Positions 1 to 6,461 of a DNA stretch of 11,071 bases are shown here, in pieces (position 1 is the stretch's first letter; each line of letters opens with the position of its first letter). The translations under genes and the position numbers were made by a program. The notes beneath the pieces are model-generated. The model had not been told where the DNA came from. It searched no databases and worked only from the letters and a program-made list of their open reading frames with translations. Source of the stretch: Candidatus Woesearchaeota archaeon (GTDB lineage: Archaea > Nanobdellota > Nanobdellia > Woesearchaeales > ARS49); NCBI GenBank assembly GCA_016203265.1, contig JACQNB010000084.1, forward strand, positions 1 through 11,071, read 5' to 3'.

Positions 1-1
1 A

Positions 2-757
2 ATGCAGGAATGGATCAAGCTGAAGGGCTGGCTCACGGGCACGTTTGGCGCAATCTGGACAAACATATCGCGATTATTGCCCTATGACCGCATCATTGCC
101 GTGAGCAACGCCACCAAACAACGCTTGATTGAACAAGACATGAGCAAGAAATCGGTTGACGTCATCTACAACGGCATTGACACGGCGCTCGTGAAAGGGA
201 TTGCCGCACAAAAGCAGACCGAACCAAGCATCATCTGTTCCGCGCGGCTCATCGCAACAAAACGCATCGACGTGCTCATCCGCGCGATTGCCGTGCTGAA
301 GAAAACGCTTCCGAACGTCAAGCTCATGGTGCTTGGTGATGGAGCCGAACGCAAGAATCTGCAGCAGCTCATCCTGAAGCTCAAGCTGCAAAAGAACGTG
401 CAGCTCGCGCGCACGATGCGGTTCAGTGAGCAATTGAAAATCATGAAGCGCCATCACGTGTTCTGCCTTCCGTCAGACGTGGAGGGGTTCGGCATGGCGG
501 TCGTCGCGGGCATGGCCGCTGGCTTGCCCGTCGTGTGCACGGATATTCCGGTGCTGCGCGAAGTCACGGACAATCAAGGCGCGCTACATTTCAAGGCAGG
601 AGACGTGCATGATCTTGCGGAAAAGCTCTCGTTGCTCTTGACGGATAAAGCTGTCTATGCACAAAAACAACGAGAAGCCTTGCTTCGTGCCAAACGCTTC
701 GAGTGGTCCACGCTCGCGAAGGAAGCAGAACAGTCGTATCGCGAGGCGTTGCGCTGA
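2..757 (+). CDS. GT4-family glycosyltransferase, N-terminally truncated by window edge
   Basis: This is the C-terminal part of a retaining GT-B glycosyltransferase of family GT4, which moves a sugar from a nucleotide-sugar to a growing glycan on the cytoplasmic side of the membrane. The 251 visible residues begin near the end of the N-terminal Rossmann domain (the 'IAVSNATKQRLIE' segment is typical there). About 100-130 residues are therefore missing, and the ATG at base 2 is probably an internal Met. The donor-binding domain shows 'ICSARLIATKRID' (R82, K87), 'LGDGAERKNL' and 'EGFGMAVVAGMAAGLPVV' (161-178). In the usual GT4 E-x7-E motif the second Glu falls at position 169, which is Ala here; the first Glu (161) is kept. 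The stop overlaps the next gene's ATG (TGATG), so the two are probably co-translated. The family call is firm; donor and acceptor cannot be read from the sequence. Confidence 0.88.
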   Translation: MQEWIKLKGWLTGTFGAIWTNISRLLPYDRIIAVSNATKQRLIEQDMSKKSVDVIYNGIDTALVKGIAAQKQTEPSIICSARLIATKRIDVLIRAIAVLKKTLPNVKLMVLGDGAERKNLQQLILKLKLQKNVQLARTMRFSEQLKIMKRHHVFCLPSDVEGFGMAVVAGMAAGLPVVCTDIPVLREVTDNQGALHFKAGDVHDLAEKLSLLLTDKAVYAQKQREALLRAKRFEWSTLAKEAEQSYREALR

Positions 758-1485
758 TGGTGCAGCTTTCCGTCATCGTGCCCGCATGGAACGAGGCCGA
801 GGTGTTGCAGCACACGCTGCCGGAACTGCACGCCTATCTGAAGACGCTGCCGTACACGTTCGAGCTCATCGTTGCCGATGACGGCAGCACGGACCACACC
901 AAGAACGTCGTGGAACATCTGCGCAAGAAACTACCCGGGCTACATCATGTCGGTTACAAGACAAACAAGGGCAAGGGCGGCACGCTCAATCATGCCTTCT
1001 CGAAAGCAAAAGGAGACTACCAAGCGTTCATCGATGCTGACTTGACCATCGACAAAACGCTCATCGCGCAAGAGATTGACGCGCTCAAAGCCGGCGCTGA
1101 TATCGCCATCGCGAGCAAGCATGCCAAAGGCGCGCGCGTGGCATATCCGTTCATTCGTATTGTCGCAAGTTACGGATTCACGCTGTTCACGCGTGCACTG
1201 TTCGGCATGAAACTATCCGACTTCCAATGCGGCTGCAAGGCGTTCAAGAAGCAGGCCATCCAGTCGCTCTTGCCGACCATCAGGACACAAGGATTCCTCT
1301 GGGACACGGAAGTGCTCGTCAAGGCCCAGCAAAAGCATTATAAGATAGTCGAACTCCCGGCACGGGTGAAGCCCGACGAACGCAGGAGCAAGGTGCGCGT
1401 GTTCCGCGACACCTGGCGCATGTTCAAGGGGCTTCTGACACTCAAAAGGGAACTCCATGGACGCAAGCTGGCTGCACAAGCATAA
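757..1485 (+). CDS. GT2 glycosyltransferase, ALG5/DPM-like (dolichyl-phosphate sugar synthase type)
   Basis: This 242-residue GT-A enzyme resembles dolichyl-phosphate glucosyl/mannosyltransferases, which transfer a sugar from UDP- or GDP-sugar to a polyprenyl phosphate at the cytoplasmic membrane face. Visible motifs are 'SVIVPAWNEAEVL' at the N-terminus, DDGSTD (41-46) for nucleotide binding, 'NKGKGGTLNHA' (70-80), the metal-binding DAD (93-95), 'FQCGCKAFKK' (156-165), which matches the family's QCGFKxF segment, and 'WDTEVLVKA' (182-190). There is no C-terminal membrane domain; length and motif order are closest to ALG5-type enzymes. The ATG at 757 is chosen because it overlaps the previous stop and leads straight into the first beta strand; an ATG 18 codons upstream lies inside the preceding gene and adds nothing family-like. 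A weak GAGG precedes the start. The 3' end overlaps the following GT-C gene by 29 nt. The sugar is unknown. Confidence 0.9.
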   Translation: MVQLSVIVPAWNEAEVLQHTLPELHAYLKTLPYTFELIVADDGSTDHTKNVVEHLRKKLPGLHHVGYKTNKGKGGTLNHAFSKAKGDYQAFIDADLTIDKTLIAQEIDALKAGADIAIASKHAKGARVAYPFIRIVASYGFTLFTRALFGMKLSDFQCGCKAFKKQAIQSLLPTIRTQGFLWDTEVLVKAQQKHYKIVELPARVKPDERRSKVRVFRDTWRMFKGLLTLKRELHGRKLAAQA

Positions 1486-3121
1486 ATACGAGATTGCCGC
1501 ATTCTTGCTCTTTATTCTTGCATGGGGATTGCGCGCGAACGTCGATGGGCTGCCATTGGATTATCCCGGCAACATCAAGGCCGCCGACCCGATGTATCAT
1601 GCGCTCGCGGCAGACATCATCGTTGAGTCCGGCCGGTACGGCAATCTTGCGCCATATTTTGCGCAAGGCATCACCAACATGATTGATCCGAGCCCACCGC
1701 TCAACTATCTCACCACGGCAGCAATCAGCAAGGTCTCGGGGCTGCCAACCTGGGTTGTCATGTATCTGCTCGTCACGCTGTTCGAGGCGTTCGGCGTCCT
1801 CATCCTGTTTTTCCTCTGCAGCAGAATCTTCGATTCGAAACCCATCGGCTTGCTCGCAGCAGGGCTGTACGTGCTGCCGTTCGGGTTGTCTGACTGGTGG
1901 TATGGCATGTACATAGGGTTGTGGAACAACGTCGGCGGATTCTTCTTTTTCTACGCAAGCCTGTTGCTTGCATACGAATATTGGCAGAAACCATCTCGTT
2001 GGTCCATCTTTGCGTTAAGCTTGACGGTCGCGGGCGCGTGGCTCATTCACGTTGCTGAGTTATTCATCACGGCGTTCGCCGTTGGTTTTGTGGGTTTGCG
2101 TTTGCTCTGGAAAGTGCCGAGCATCAAGGAAAAAGTGACGCATGCGCTGTTGCTCGGCATTGTTCCGCTCGTTTCCGTTATCCTGTTCTGGCCGCGGTAT
2201 CAAGAATTGAGCAGTTTCCTGACCGCAGGCAGCGGCGGAGCCGAAAGCTCGTTGTTCGGCTGGTACTATAGCACGTTACCGACGCTACCCTTTTACACGT
2301 CGCTCGGACAGTTTCCCTGGTGGTTCTTGCTCGTTGCAGGACTGGGACTCTTGCAGTTGCTTGTGAACTGGCGCAAATATCTTCCATTGCTCATCGGTGA
2401 GGCCTACCTGTTCTGCCACCTGTTCGTGTTCCCGTGGTTCTTGAGCGCGTATTACTTTTTCGTGCGGCAGCGCATGGCGTTGCCGTTCATCATTGCACCC
2501 TTGGTCGCGTATGGCGCGTATCACCTCATCGTTAGGAACACGATGAAATACGCGAAAATTCCCGAAGAACTCGCGGTCATCGCGCTCGTCATGCTCGTCA
2601 TCGGATTGGGTTGGGGAGAATATCAAGGCATTACGGGACTGAAACAGCAGGAGCATCTGACGCCGGCCAAATATGACGCACTACACTGGATTCAGAAGAA
2701 TACTCCACAGGACGCCGAACTCGTGTTCGTGACGGGCTACTACCAGATGTCAGGCTCGTTCGCAAAACGGGTTGGTTTTGTGTTTGATCTTCCTGACGCC
2801 GTGCCTGCGTTGCAGTCGTTCGTTCAGAACAACGGCACCGTGAACCTGACTTTGCCCTATCTTGGCTCGAACGGCGACACGGAGATGGCGCATAATGCGC
2901 TGGATGAGGGCTCATTCTTTGAGTACGGACGCGGCAAAAAGAGGTATGGCCCGATGAACGTGTTGAGCTTTGACTATGCTGTGTTTGCCGATTTCCAGAT
3001 TGGCGACCAGCCCGTGATTCAACTGTACAACAACCGTATGATTGGCGCGCTCATCAACGAACATGGCGGAACGCTCGTATACAACAAGAATGGCATTTAC
3101 ATCGTGCAGGTGAACGCGTGA
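1457..3121 (+). CDS. STT3/AglB-related GT-C integral membrane glycosyltransferase, divergent
   Basis: This 554-residue protein has about 10-12 hydrophobic segments between residues 10 and 385 and a soluble C-terminal domain of about 165 residues, the plan of the archaeal oligosaccharyltransferase STT3/AglB. The first extracytoplasmic loop has 'KAADPMYHALAADII' (41-55), matching the STT3 region around its metal-binding Asp, followed by 'DPSPPLNYLTTAAISK' (77-92). 'RQRMALPF' (337-344) fits the conserved Arg region of late STT3 helices. The C-terminal domain starts as in STT3 ('LHWIQKNTPQDAELVF'), but where the WWDYG signature should follow there is 'VTGYYQMSG' (425-433). The second acidic motif is also not evident: 'GLWNNVGGFFFF' (154-165) stands there. 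GT-C membership is well supported, but transfer of oligosaccharide to Asn is not; it may move a polyprenyl-phosphate sugar to another acceptor. An AAGGGA lies 5 nt before the ATG. The gene is embedded in an operon of overlapping genes. Confidence 0.82.
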   Translation: MDASWLHKHKYEIAAFLLFILAWGLRANVDGLPLDYPGNIKAADPMYHALAADIIVESGRYGNLAPYFAQGITNMIDPSPPLNYLTTAAISKVSGLPTWVVMYLLVTLFEAFGVLILFFLCSRIFDSKPIGLLAAGLYVLPFGLSDWWYGMYIGLWNNVGGFFFFYASLLLAYEYWQKPSRWSIFALSLTVAGAWLIHVAELFITAFAVGFVGLRLLWKVPSIKEKVTHALLLGIVPLVSVILFWPRYQELSSFLTAGSGGAESSLFGWYYSTLPTLPFYTSLGQFPWWFLLVAGLGLLQLLVNWRKYLPLLIGEAYLFCHLFVFPWFLSAYYFFVRQRMALPFIIAPLVAYGAYHLIVRNTMKYAKIPEELAVIALVMLVIGLGWGEYQGITGLKQQEHLTPAKYDALHWIQKNTPQDAELVFVTGYYQMSGSFAKRVGFVFDLPDAVPALQSFVQNNGTVNLTLPYLGSNGDTEMAHNALDEGSFFEYGRGKKRYGPMNVLSFDYAVFADFQIGDQPVIQLYNNRMIGALINEHGGTLVYNKNGIYIVQVNA

Positions 3122-3450
3122 ACCTCAAGCCAATCATCCCCATCATCGCGTTGAGCGCGCTTGCGGCCTTTGTGCCTGCCATGTTGACGGGCGACCCGTT
3201 GGCAGCCATCAAATTCAGTTTGGCGTTTACCGGCCTATTCGTGCTTCCTTTGGCGCCGTGGGTTGCGTTGCTGGACAAGCAGCCGTTGGAACAGACGGTC
3301 ATTGCAATCATGCTCGGCATTCCGGCGGCGGCAATCACTTTCTTCATTATCGGCGTGCTGAAGGGACCCTTGACCTTGCCGATTTTTGTCGGTATTCCGG
3401 CGCTTATTTTCGCCGTTGGCTGCTGGCGATTATCGAAACGCCAGGCGTAA
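3118..3450 (+). CDS. Small multi-spanning membrane protein, unknown function
   Basis: I do not recognise this 110-residue protein. It is almost entirely hydrophobic, with about four predicted membrane helices (roughly residues 4-22, 29-47, 58-78 and 84-101), short polar turns such as 'DKQPLEQ' and a basic C-terminus 'RLSKRQA'. The GTG start shares GTGA with the stop of the GT-C gene, and AGGTGA (3108-3113) sits 4 nt upstream, so it is almost certainly translated together with the GT-C protein. That makes an accessory subunit or a carrier-related membrane partner an attractive but unproven role. Its last 21 nt overlap the 3' end of the oppositely oriented DPM1-like gene. The tight coupling supports a real gene despite the lack of a known family. 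Confidence 0.72.
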   Translation: MNLKPIIPIIALSALAAFVPAMLTGDPLAAIKFSLAFTGLFVLPLAPWVALLDKQPLEQTVIAIMLGIPAAAITFFIIGVLKGPLTLPIFVGIPALIFAVGCWRLSKRQA

Positions 3451-4134
3451 GCTCGTCCACAAGAATTCTGCGATGTCGTTCCAACGCATTTTGCTCGTGC
3501 CTTCACGACGTTCGGTGAACGTGACCGGAATCTCACGAACGCGTGCGTGATTGCGCAACGCAGCGTGCAAAATGCTGAGCTGGAACGCGTAACCGGACAC
3601 GCCGAGCTTCGTGAAATCGATTGTTCTCAGAAGCGCGGCATTCCACGCGCGGAAACCGGCCGTGCAGTCGTTCACGGGCATGCCCGCAAGGATGCGCGAA
3701 ACCAGATTGCCGCCGAAACTGACGCTCCGGCGCCACAGGTTCCAGCCGACAATGGAACCGTCGGCAACATATCGACTGCCAATGACGAGATCATGGCCCT
3801 TGAGCGCGACAAGCAATCGTGGCACGTCCGCAGGATTGTGCGAAAAGTCAGCGTCCATCTCGAACAGGGCATCAGGGTCGAGCGTGGCGAGCGCGTGCGT
3901 CATGCCCGCGATGTATGCCGCGCCCAACCCTTCTTTGCGCGGACGCTCAAGCAGATGAAGCCGCGGAAACGTCTTTTGCAATTGTTTGACTTCCTTTGCC
4001 GTGCCGTCCGGACTTGCGTCGTCAACGACCAGCACGTGCAACTCGCCAGGAATGTTGGTGCGCAAGAGCGTCGGCAACAGGGAACGGACGTTCTCGCGTT
4101 CGTTGTACGTCGGCATGACTACGCAAGCTCGCAT
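3430..4134 (-). CDS. Polyprenyl (dolichyl)-phosphate mannosyltransferase-like GT2, DPM1 type
   Basis: This 234-residue single-domain enzyme closely follows DPM1/polyprenol monophosphomannose synthase, which makes polyprenyl-phosphate mannose from GDP-mannose for use by GT-C enzymes outside the membrane. Visible in order: 'VVMPTYNERENV' (5-16), DDASPDGT (38-45), 'RKEGLGAAYIAG' (66-77), the metal-binding MDADFSH (93-99), 'GSRYVADG' (119-126), DCTAGFR (156-162) and the C-terminal 'FTERREGTSKM' (206-216). There is no membrane-anchor domain, as in soluble DPM1. The ATG at 4134 is preferred over one 11 codons upstream at 4167: the protein then starts directly at its first strand, and the TTTAAA box lies about 26 nt ahead, whereas the longer start would place the TATA box inside the gene. 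It is divergent from the GT4 gene at 4186. It could supply the GT-C protein at 1457, though mannose specificity is inferred from similarity only. Confidence 0.92.
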   Translation of the reverse strand: MRACVVMPTYNERENVRSLLPTLLRTNIPGELHVLVVDDASPDGTAKEVKQLQKTFPRLHLLERPRKEGLGAAYIAGMTHALATLDPDALFEMDADFSHNPADVPRLLVALKGHDLVIGSRYVADGSIVGWNLWRRSVSFGGNLVSRILAGMPVNDCTAGFRAWNAALLRTIDFTKLGVSGYAFQLSILHAALRNHARVREIPVTFTERREGTSKMRWNDIAEFLWTSLRLAFR

Positions 4135-4155
4135 CAGTGATGACCAATCCAGAAG

Positions 4156-4164
4156 GTTTAAAAG
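4156..4164. promoter_or_regulatory. Shared bidirectional TATA box between divergent genes
   Basis: The 51-nt gap between the ATG at 4134 (minus) and the ATG at 4186 (plus) contains one A/T-only core, TTTAAAA at 4157-4163, whose TTTAAA part is self-complementary. Its centre (about 4159.5) is about 26 nt from both ATGs, the usual archaeal distance from TATA centre to transcription start. Both mRNAs would then begin at or next to their start codons and be leaderless. The plus direction has a purine-rich AGAAGG before the box, compatible with a TFB-recognition element; the minus direction has a less obvious one. There is no Shine-Dalgarno motif before either ATG. Confidence 0.68.
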
Positions 4165-4185
4165 CATTTATTGGGCAGAGTGGCT

Positions 4186-5436
4186 ATGCACATACTCATG
4201 GTTTCGGAGTATTTTCCGCCGCACGAGAAGGGCGGCGGCGAACTGAGCGCGTTCGCGCTGGCCAAAGCGCTCGTGAAGCACGGTGTAACCGTGAGCGTCT
4301 TGACGTCTCGTTTTCCCGACGATGAAGCGCAACGCACACAGGAAGGCGTGACGGTATACGCACGGCTGGTTACCGGCAAGACGCCTGATTCATTGCAGGA
4401 CAATCTGCAACGCGGTCGCGTGACCAAAGACATCATGCGGGAACTGCCGAAGCTCATCGCGGACATCAAGCCTGACATCGTGCACGCGATGAACATCACA
4501 AGCATGCCGGGCGTCGCGCACGTTGCGCAGGACATCGGCATTCCGGCAGTTGCGCACATCAATTCGCCGTTGGCGTTTGACCCGAAGGGCACGCTACTGG
4601 ATAATGGCAAGGAACGCCAGACGCCGTACACGTTCGGTTCCTTTGTTTCCTCGTTCACGCGCGCAAAGGAAGTCGGCCGCATCAAGAACAAGTGGTTTTT
4701 GCGGTGGAATCCGGTGGTCTGGACGGTGCTCTACCGTCGATGGAATGCAATCAGGGACAGTTTTGCCGCGTTCACGCACTTTTTCCCGATTTCGACGGTA
4801 ATGCAGGAGTGGCTCGTGAAGTATGGCGTGCCGACCGTCAAGACAACAGTACTGTACAACATCATTCCCTTGGACGCGTTTGCGCACGAAAAGACAGTCA
4901 TGAACAAGACGCCGAAACTGCTGTATTTGGGAGGTTATGCGCGCTACAAAGGGCTTCCCATCATCATCGAAGCGTTACAAGGCATCACAGGGTATACTCT
5001 TGATTGTTATGGCGCGGGTGAAGAAAAGGCTGTAATGCAGGCACAAGCAACGCAAGCCGGAGTCAACGCTCACTTCTTCGACTACATGCCTCCAAAAGAC
5101 ATTCCGAAACTCATGGCATCGCATGACATGCTGCTGTTCCCGTCACAAGTGCCGGAAGGTTTAGGAAGATTGGCGATTGAAGCCATGGCAGGCAGCAAAC
5201 CAGTCATTGCGTCAGATATCGGCGGCATGCGCGACACGGTCGTGCAGGGAAAAACGGGTTTGCTGGTCCCCCCAACGGACGTCGCAGCTTGGAGCTCCGC
5301 GATTCGTGAACTGCTTTCTGACGCAAAGAAACGAAAGGCGTTCGGCGTTGCTGGCAAGAAGCGCGCATTTGCGTTGTTCAGTGAGGAAAGTATCTTCAAA
5401 ACCGCGCTTGCTGCGTATGAGAAGGTGCTCTCGTGA
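4186..5436 (+). CDS. GT4-family glycosyltransferase
   Basis: This full-length 416-residue GT-B retaining glycosyltransferase of family GT4 probably adds a sugar from a nucleotide donor to a lipid-linked glycan. The N-terminal domain begins 'MHILMVSEYFPPHEKGGGE', whose Gly-rich loop is the usual acceptor/donor cleft, and includes 'PDIVHAMN' and 'IPAVAHINSPL'. The C-terminal domain has 'YLGGYARYKG' (R253, K255; diphosphate contacts), 'YGAGEEKA', and a complete E-x7-E in 'EGLGRLAIEAMAGSKPVI' (E324, E332), then 'TGLLVPPTD'. The ATG at 4186 is chosen over an in-frame TTG at 4171 because the TATA box at 4157-4163 puts the transcription start on or next to this ATG and the protein starts cleanly at the first strand. 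Its stop is fused with the next start (GTGA). Exact sugar specificity is not predictable. Confidence 0.92.
   Translation: MHILMVSEYFPPHEKGGGELSAFALAKALVKHGVTVSVLTSRFPDDEAQRTQEGVTVYARLVTGKTPDSLQDNLQRGRVTKDIMRELPKLIADIKPDIVHAMNITSMPGVAHVAQDIGIPAVAHINSPLAFDPKGTLLDNGKERQTPYTFGSFVSSFTRAKEVGRIKNKWFLRWNPVVWTVLYRRWNAIRDSFAAFTHFFPISTVMQEWLVKYGVPTVKTTVLYNIIPLDAFAHEKTVMNKTPKLLYLGGYARYKGLPIIIEALQGITGYTLDCYGAGEEKAVMQAQATQAGVNAHFFDYMPPKDIPKLMASHDMLLFPSQVPEGLGRLAIEAMAGSKPVIASDIGGMRDTVVQGKTGLLVPPTDVAAWSSAIRELLSDAKKRKAFGVAGKKRAFALFSEESIFKTALAAYEKVLS
5422..5427 (+). promoter_or_regulatory. Shine-Dalgarno site for internal GTG start at 5433
   Basis: AAGGTG lies 5 nt before the GTG at 5433 and is complementary to the archaeal 16S 3' end. 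It supports the GTG start within the GTGA overlap and shows that internal operon genes use SD initiation while operon-leading genes here do not. Confidence 0.6.
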
Positions 5437-6461
5437 GGGTGCTGATGCTCGGCAATTATGACGAGACGTACAGCAGAGGAAGAATCCTGCAGAAAGGGCT
5501 CAAGAAACAACGCGTCAACGTGGACGTGCTCATGACCTCCTCGTATCCGACGATGGCGACGCGATTGCTGCACAAGGATTTCGACGTCATTCTCGCGACG
5601 GGTAAGTTCACGCTGCTCACGGCGTGGCTCATGAAATGGTGGCATCGCAGGAAGATTGTCTTCGACGCGTTCATTTCCGATTACGACACGCTCGTGCAGG
5701 ACCGAAGGCTCGTGTCGCCGTGGTCGCCGAAAGCGGGAGTGTTGTGGTTCGGGGACAAATGCGCGTGCCATCTGGCAGACCACGTCATTCTTGATACGCA
5801 GGAGCATATCGACTATTTTGTCAAGACGTTCCGCGTGCCGAAGAAGAAGTTCTCCGTCGTGCTCGTGGGCGCGGATGATGACGTGTTCAAACCGATGCAG
5901 AAAGCGCACCGTGGTTTCTTGGTCTCATTTGATGGCACCTACATTCCCTTGCAAGGTGTTGAATACATCTTGCAAGCGGCAAAACTGCTCGAGAAAGAGC
6001 CCATCCGATTCCAGCTTCTTGGAAAAGGTCAGACGTACGAGTCGATGCGCTTGCTTGCGGACACGCTGAAGCTCACGAATGTGACATTCAAACCATCCTT
6101 TGTGCCGCTGGAAAAGCTCGCGGAGTTGATTGCGCCCGCGGATGTTGGTTTGGGCATCTTCGGCACCACGGACAAGGCTCAACGAGTGATTCCGAACAAA
6201 GTATACCATCTGCTTGCGATGGACAAGCCAGTCATAACCGCAGATACTCCCGCCATCCGCAGGCTGTTCACGCACAAGAAGGACGCGTTCTTGGTTCCCG
6301 CAGGAAATCCGCAGGCGCTGGCTGACGCAATAACGACGTTACAAAAAGATGCGCCGTTGCGCAACCGCATTGCAAAGGAGGGATACGCTCTCTTTAAGCA
6401 GCAGGGATCAATCGCGGCAGTCGGAAAGCAATTGTTGACCATACTCAAAGCTCATTCTTGA
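5433..6461 (+). CDS. GT4-like glycosyltransferase with non-canonical active-site motif
   Basis: This 342-residue GT-B protein starts 'MRVLMLGNYDETYSRGRIL' and belongs with GT4-like enzymes, probably acting on the same glycan as its upstream neighbour. The donor domain shows 'VGADDDVFKP' (145-154), 'SFDGTYIPLQGVEYILQAAK' (165-184), 'FQLLGKGQTYE' (193-203), then 'VGLGIFGTTDKAQRVIPNK' (238-256) and 'KVYHLLAMDKPVIT' (256-269). This 'IPLQG...FG.T.KA.RVIPNKVY' pattern marks a GT4 subgroup in which the usual E-x7-E region is rewritten; even so the common KVYE has H259 instead of Glu. The GTG start at 5433 overlaps the previous stop (GTGA) and has an SD. The 3' end overlaps the convergent CgeB-like gene by 17 nt. 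Family assignment is good; catalytic competence and substrate are uncertain. Confidence 0.87.
   Translation: MRVLMLGNYDETYSRGRILQKGLKKQRVNVDVLMTSSYPTMATRLLHKDFDVILATGKFTLLTAWLMKWWHRRKIVFDAFISDYDTLVQDRRLVSPWSPKAGVLWFGDKCACHLADHVILDTQEHIDYFVKTFRVPKKKFSVVLVGADDDVFKPMQKAHRGFLVSFDGTYIPLQGVEYILQAAKLLEKEPIRFQLLGKGQTYESMRLLADTLKLTNVTFKPSFVPLEKLAELIAPADVGLGIFGTTDKAQRVIPNKVYHLLAMDKPVITADTPAIRRLFTHKKDAFLVPAGNPQALADAITTLQKDAPLRNRIAKEGYALFKQQGSIAAVGKQLLTILKAHS

Noticed and set aside
703..756. Longer N-terminus for the ALG5-like GT2
   Set aside because: The extra 18 codons lie inside the upstream GT4 gene and precede the first conserved strand. The ATG at 757 overlaps the stop and fits the family length.
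1457..3121. Naming the GT-C protein AglB (oligosaccharyltransferase)
   Set aside because: The WWDYG signature and the second acidic motif are not visible, so the specific activity is not supported.
3054..3536. A 160-codon minus-strand frame opposite the small membrane gene
   Set aside because: It overlaps the 3' end of the DPM1-like gene in another frame and spans three real genes. The plus-strand membrane gene has SD and GTGA coupling, this one has neither.
3547..4140. A 197-codon plus-strand open frame antisense to the DPM1-like gene
   Set aside because: The opposite strand encodes all DPM1 motifs. This frame gives Arg/His-rich sequence without family features and is a product of GC-rich codon use.
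4171..4185. TTG start for the GT4 gene at 4186
   Set aside because: It falls only a few bases after the TATA box, before the expected transcription start, so it would not be in the mRNA.
5082..5909. A 275-codon minus-strand open frame covering the junction of the two GT4 genes
   Set aside because: It is antisense to two clear glycosyltransferase genes with conserved motifs. Its translation is rich in His and Arg with no recognisable family, and it has no TATA box or SD.
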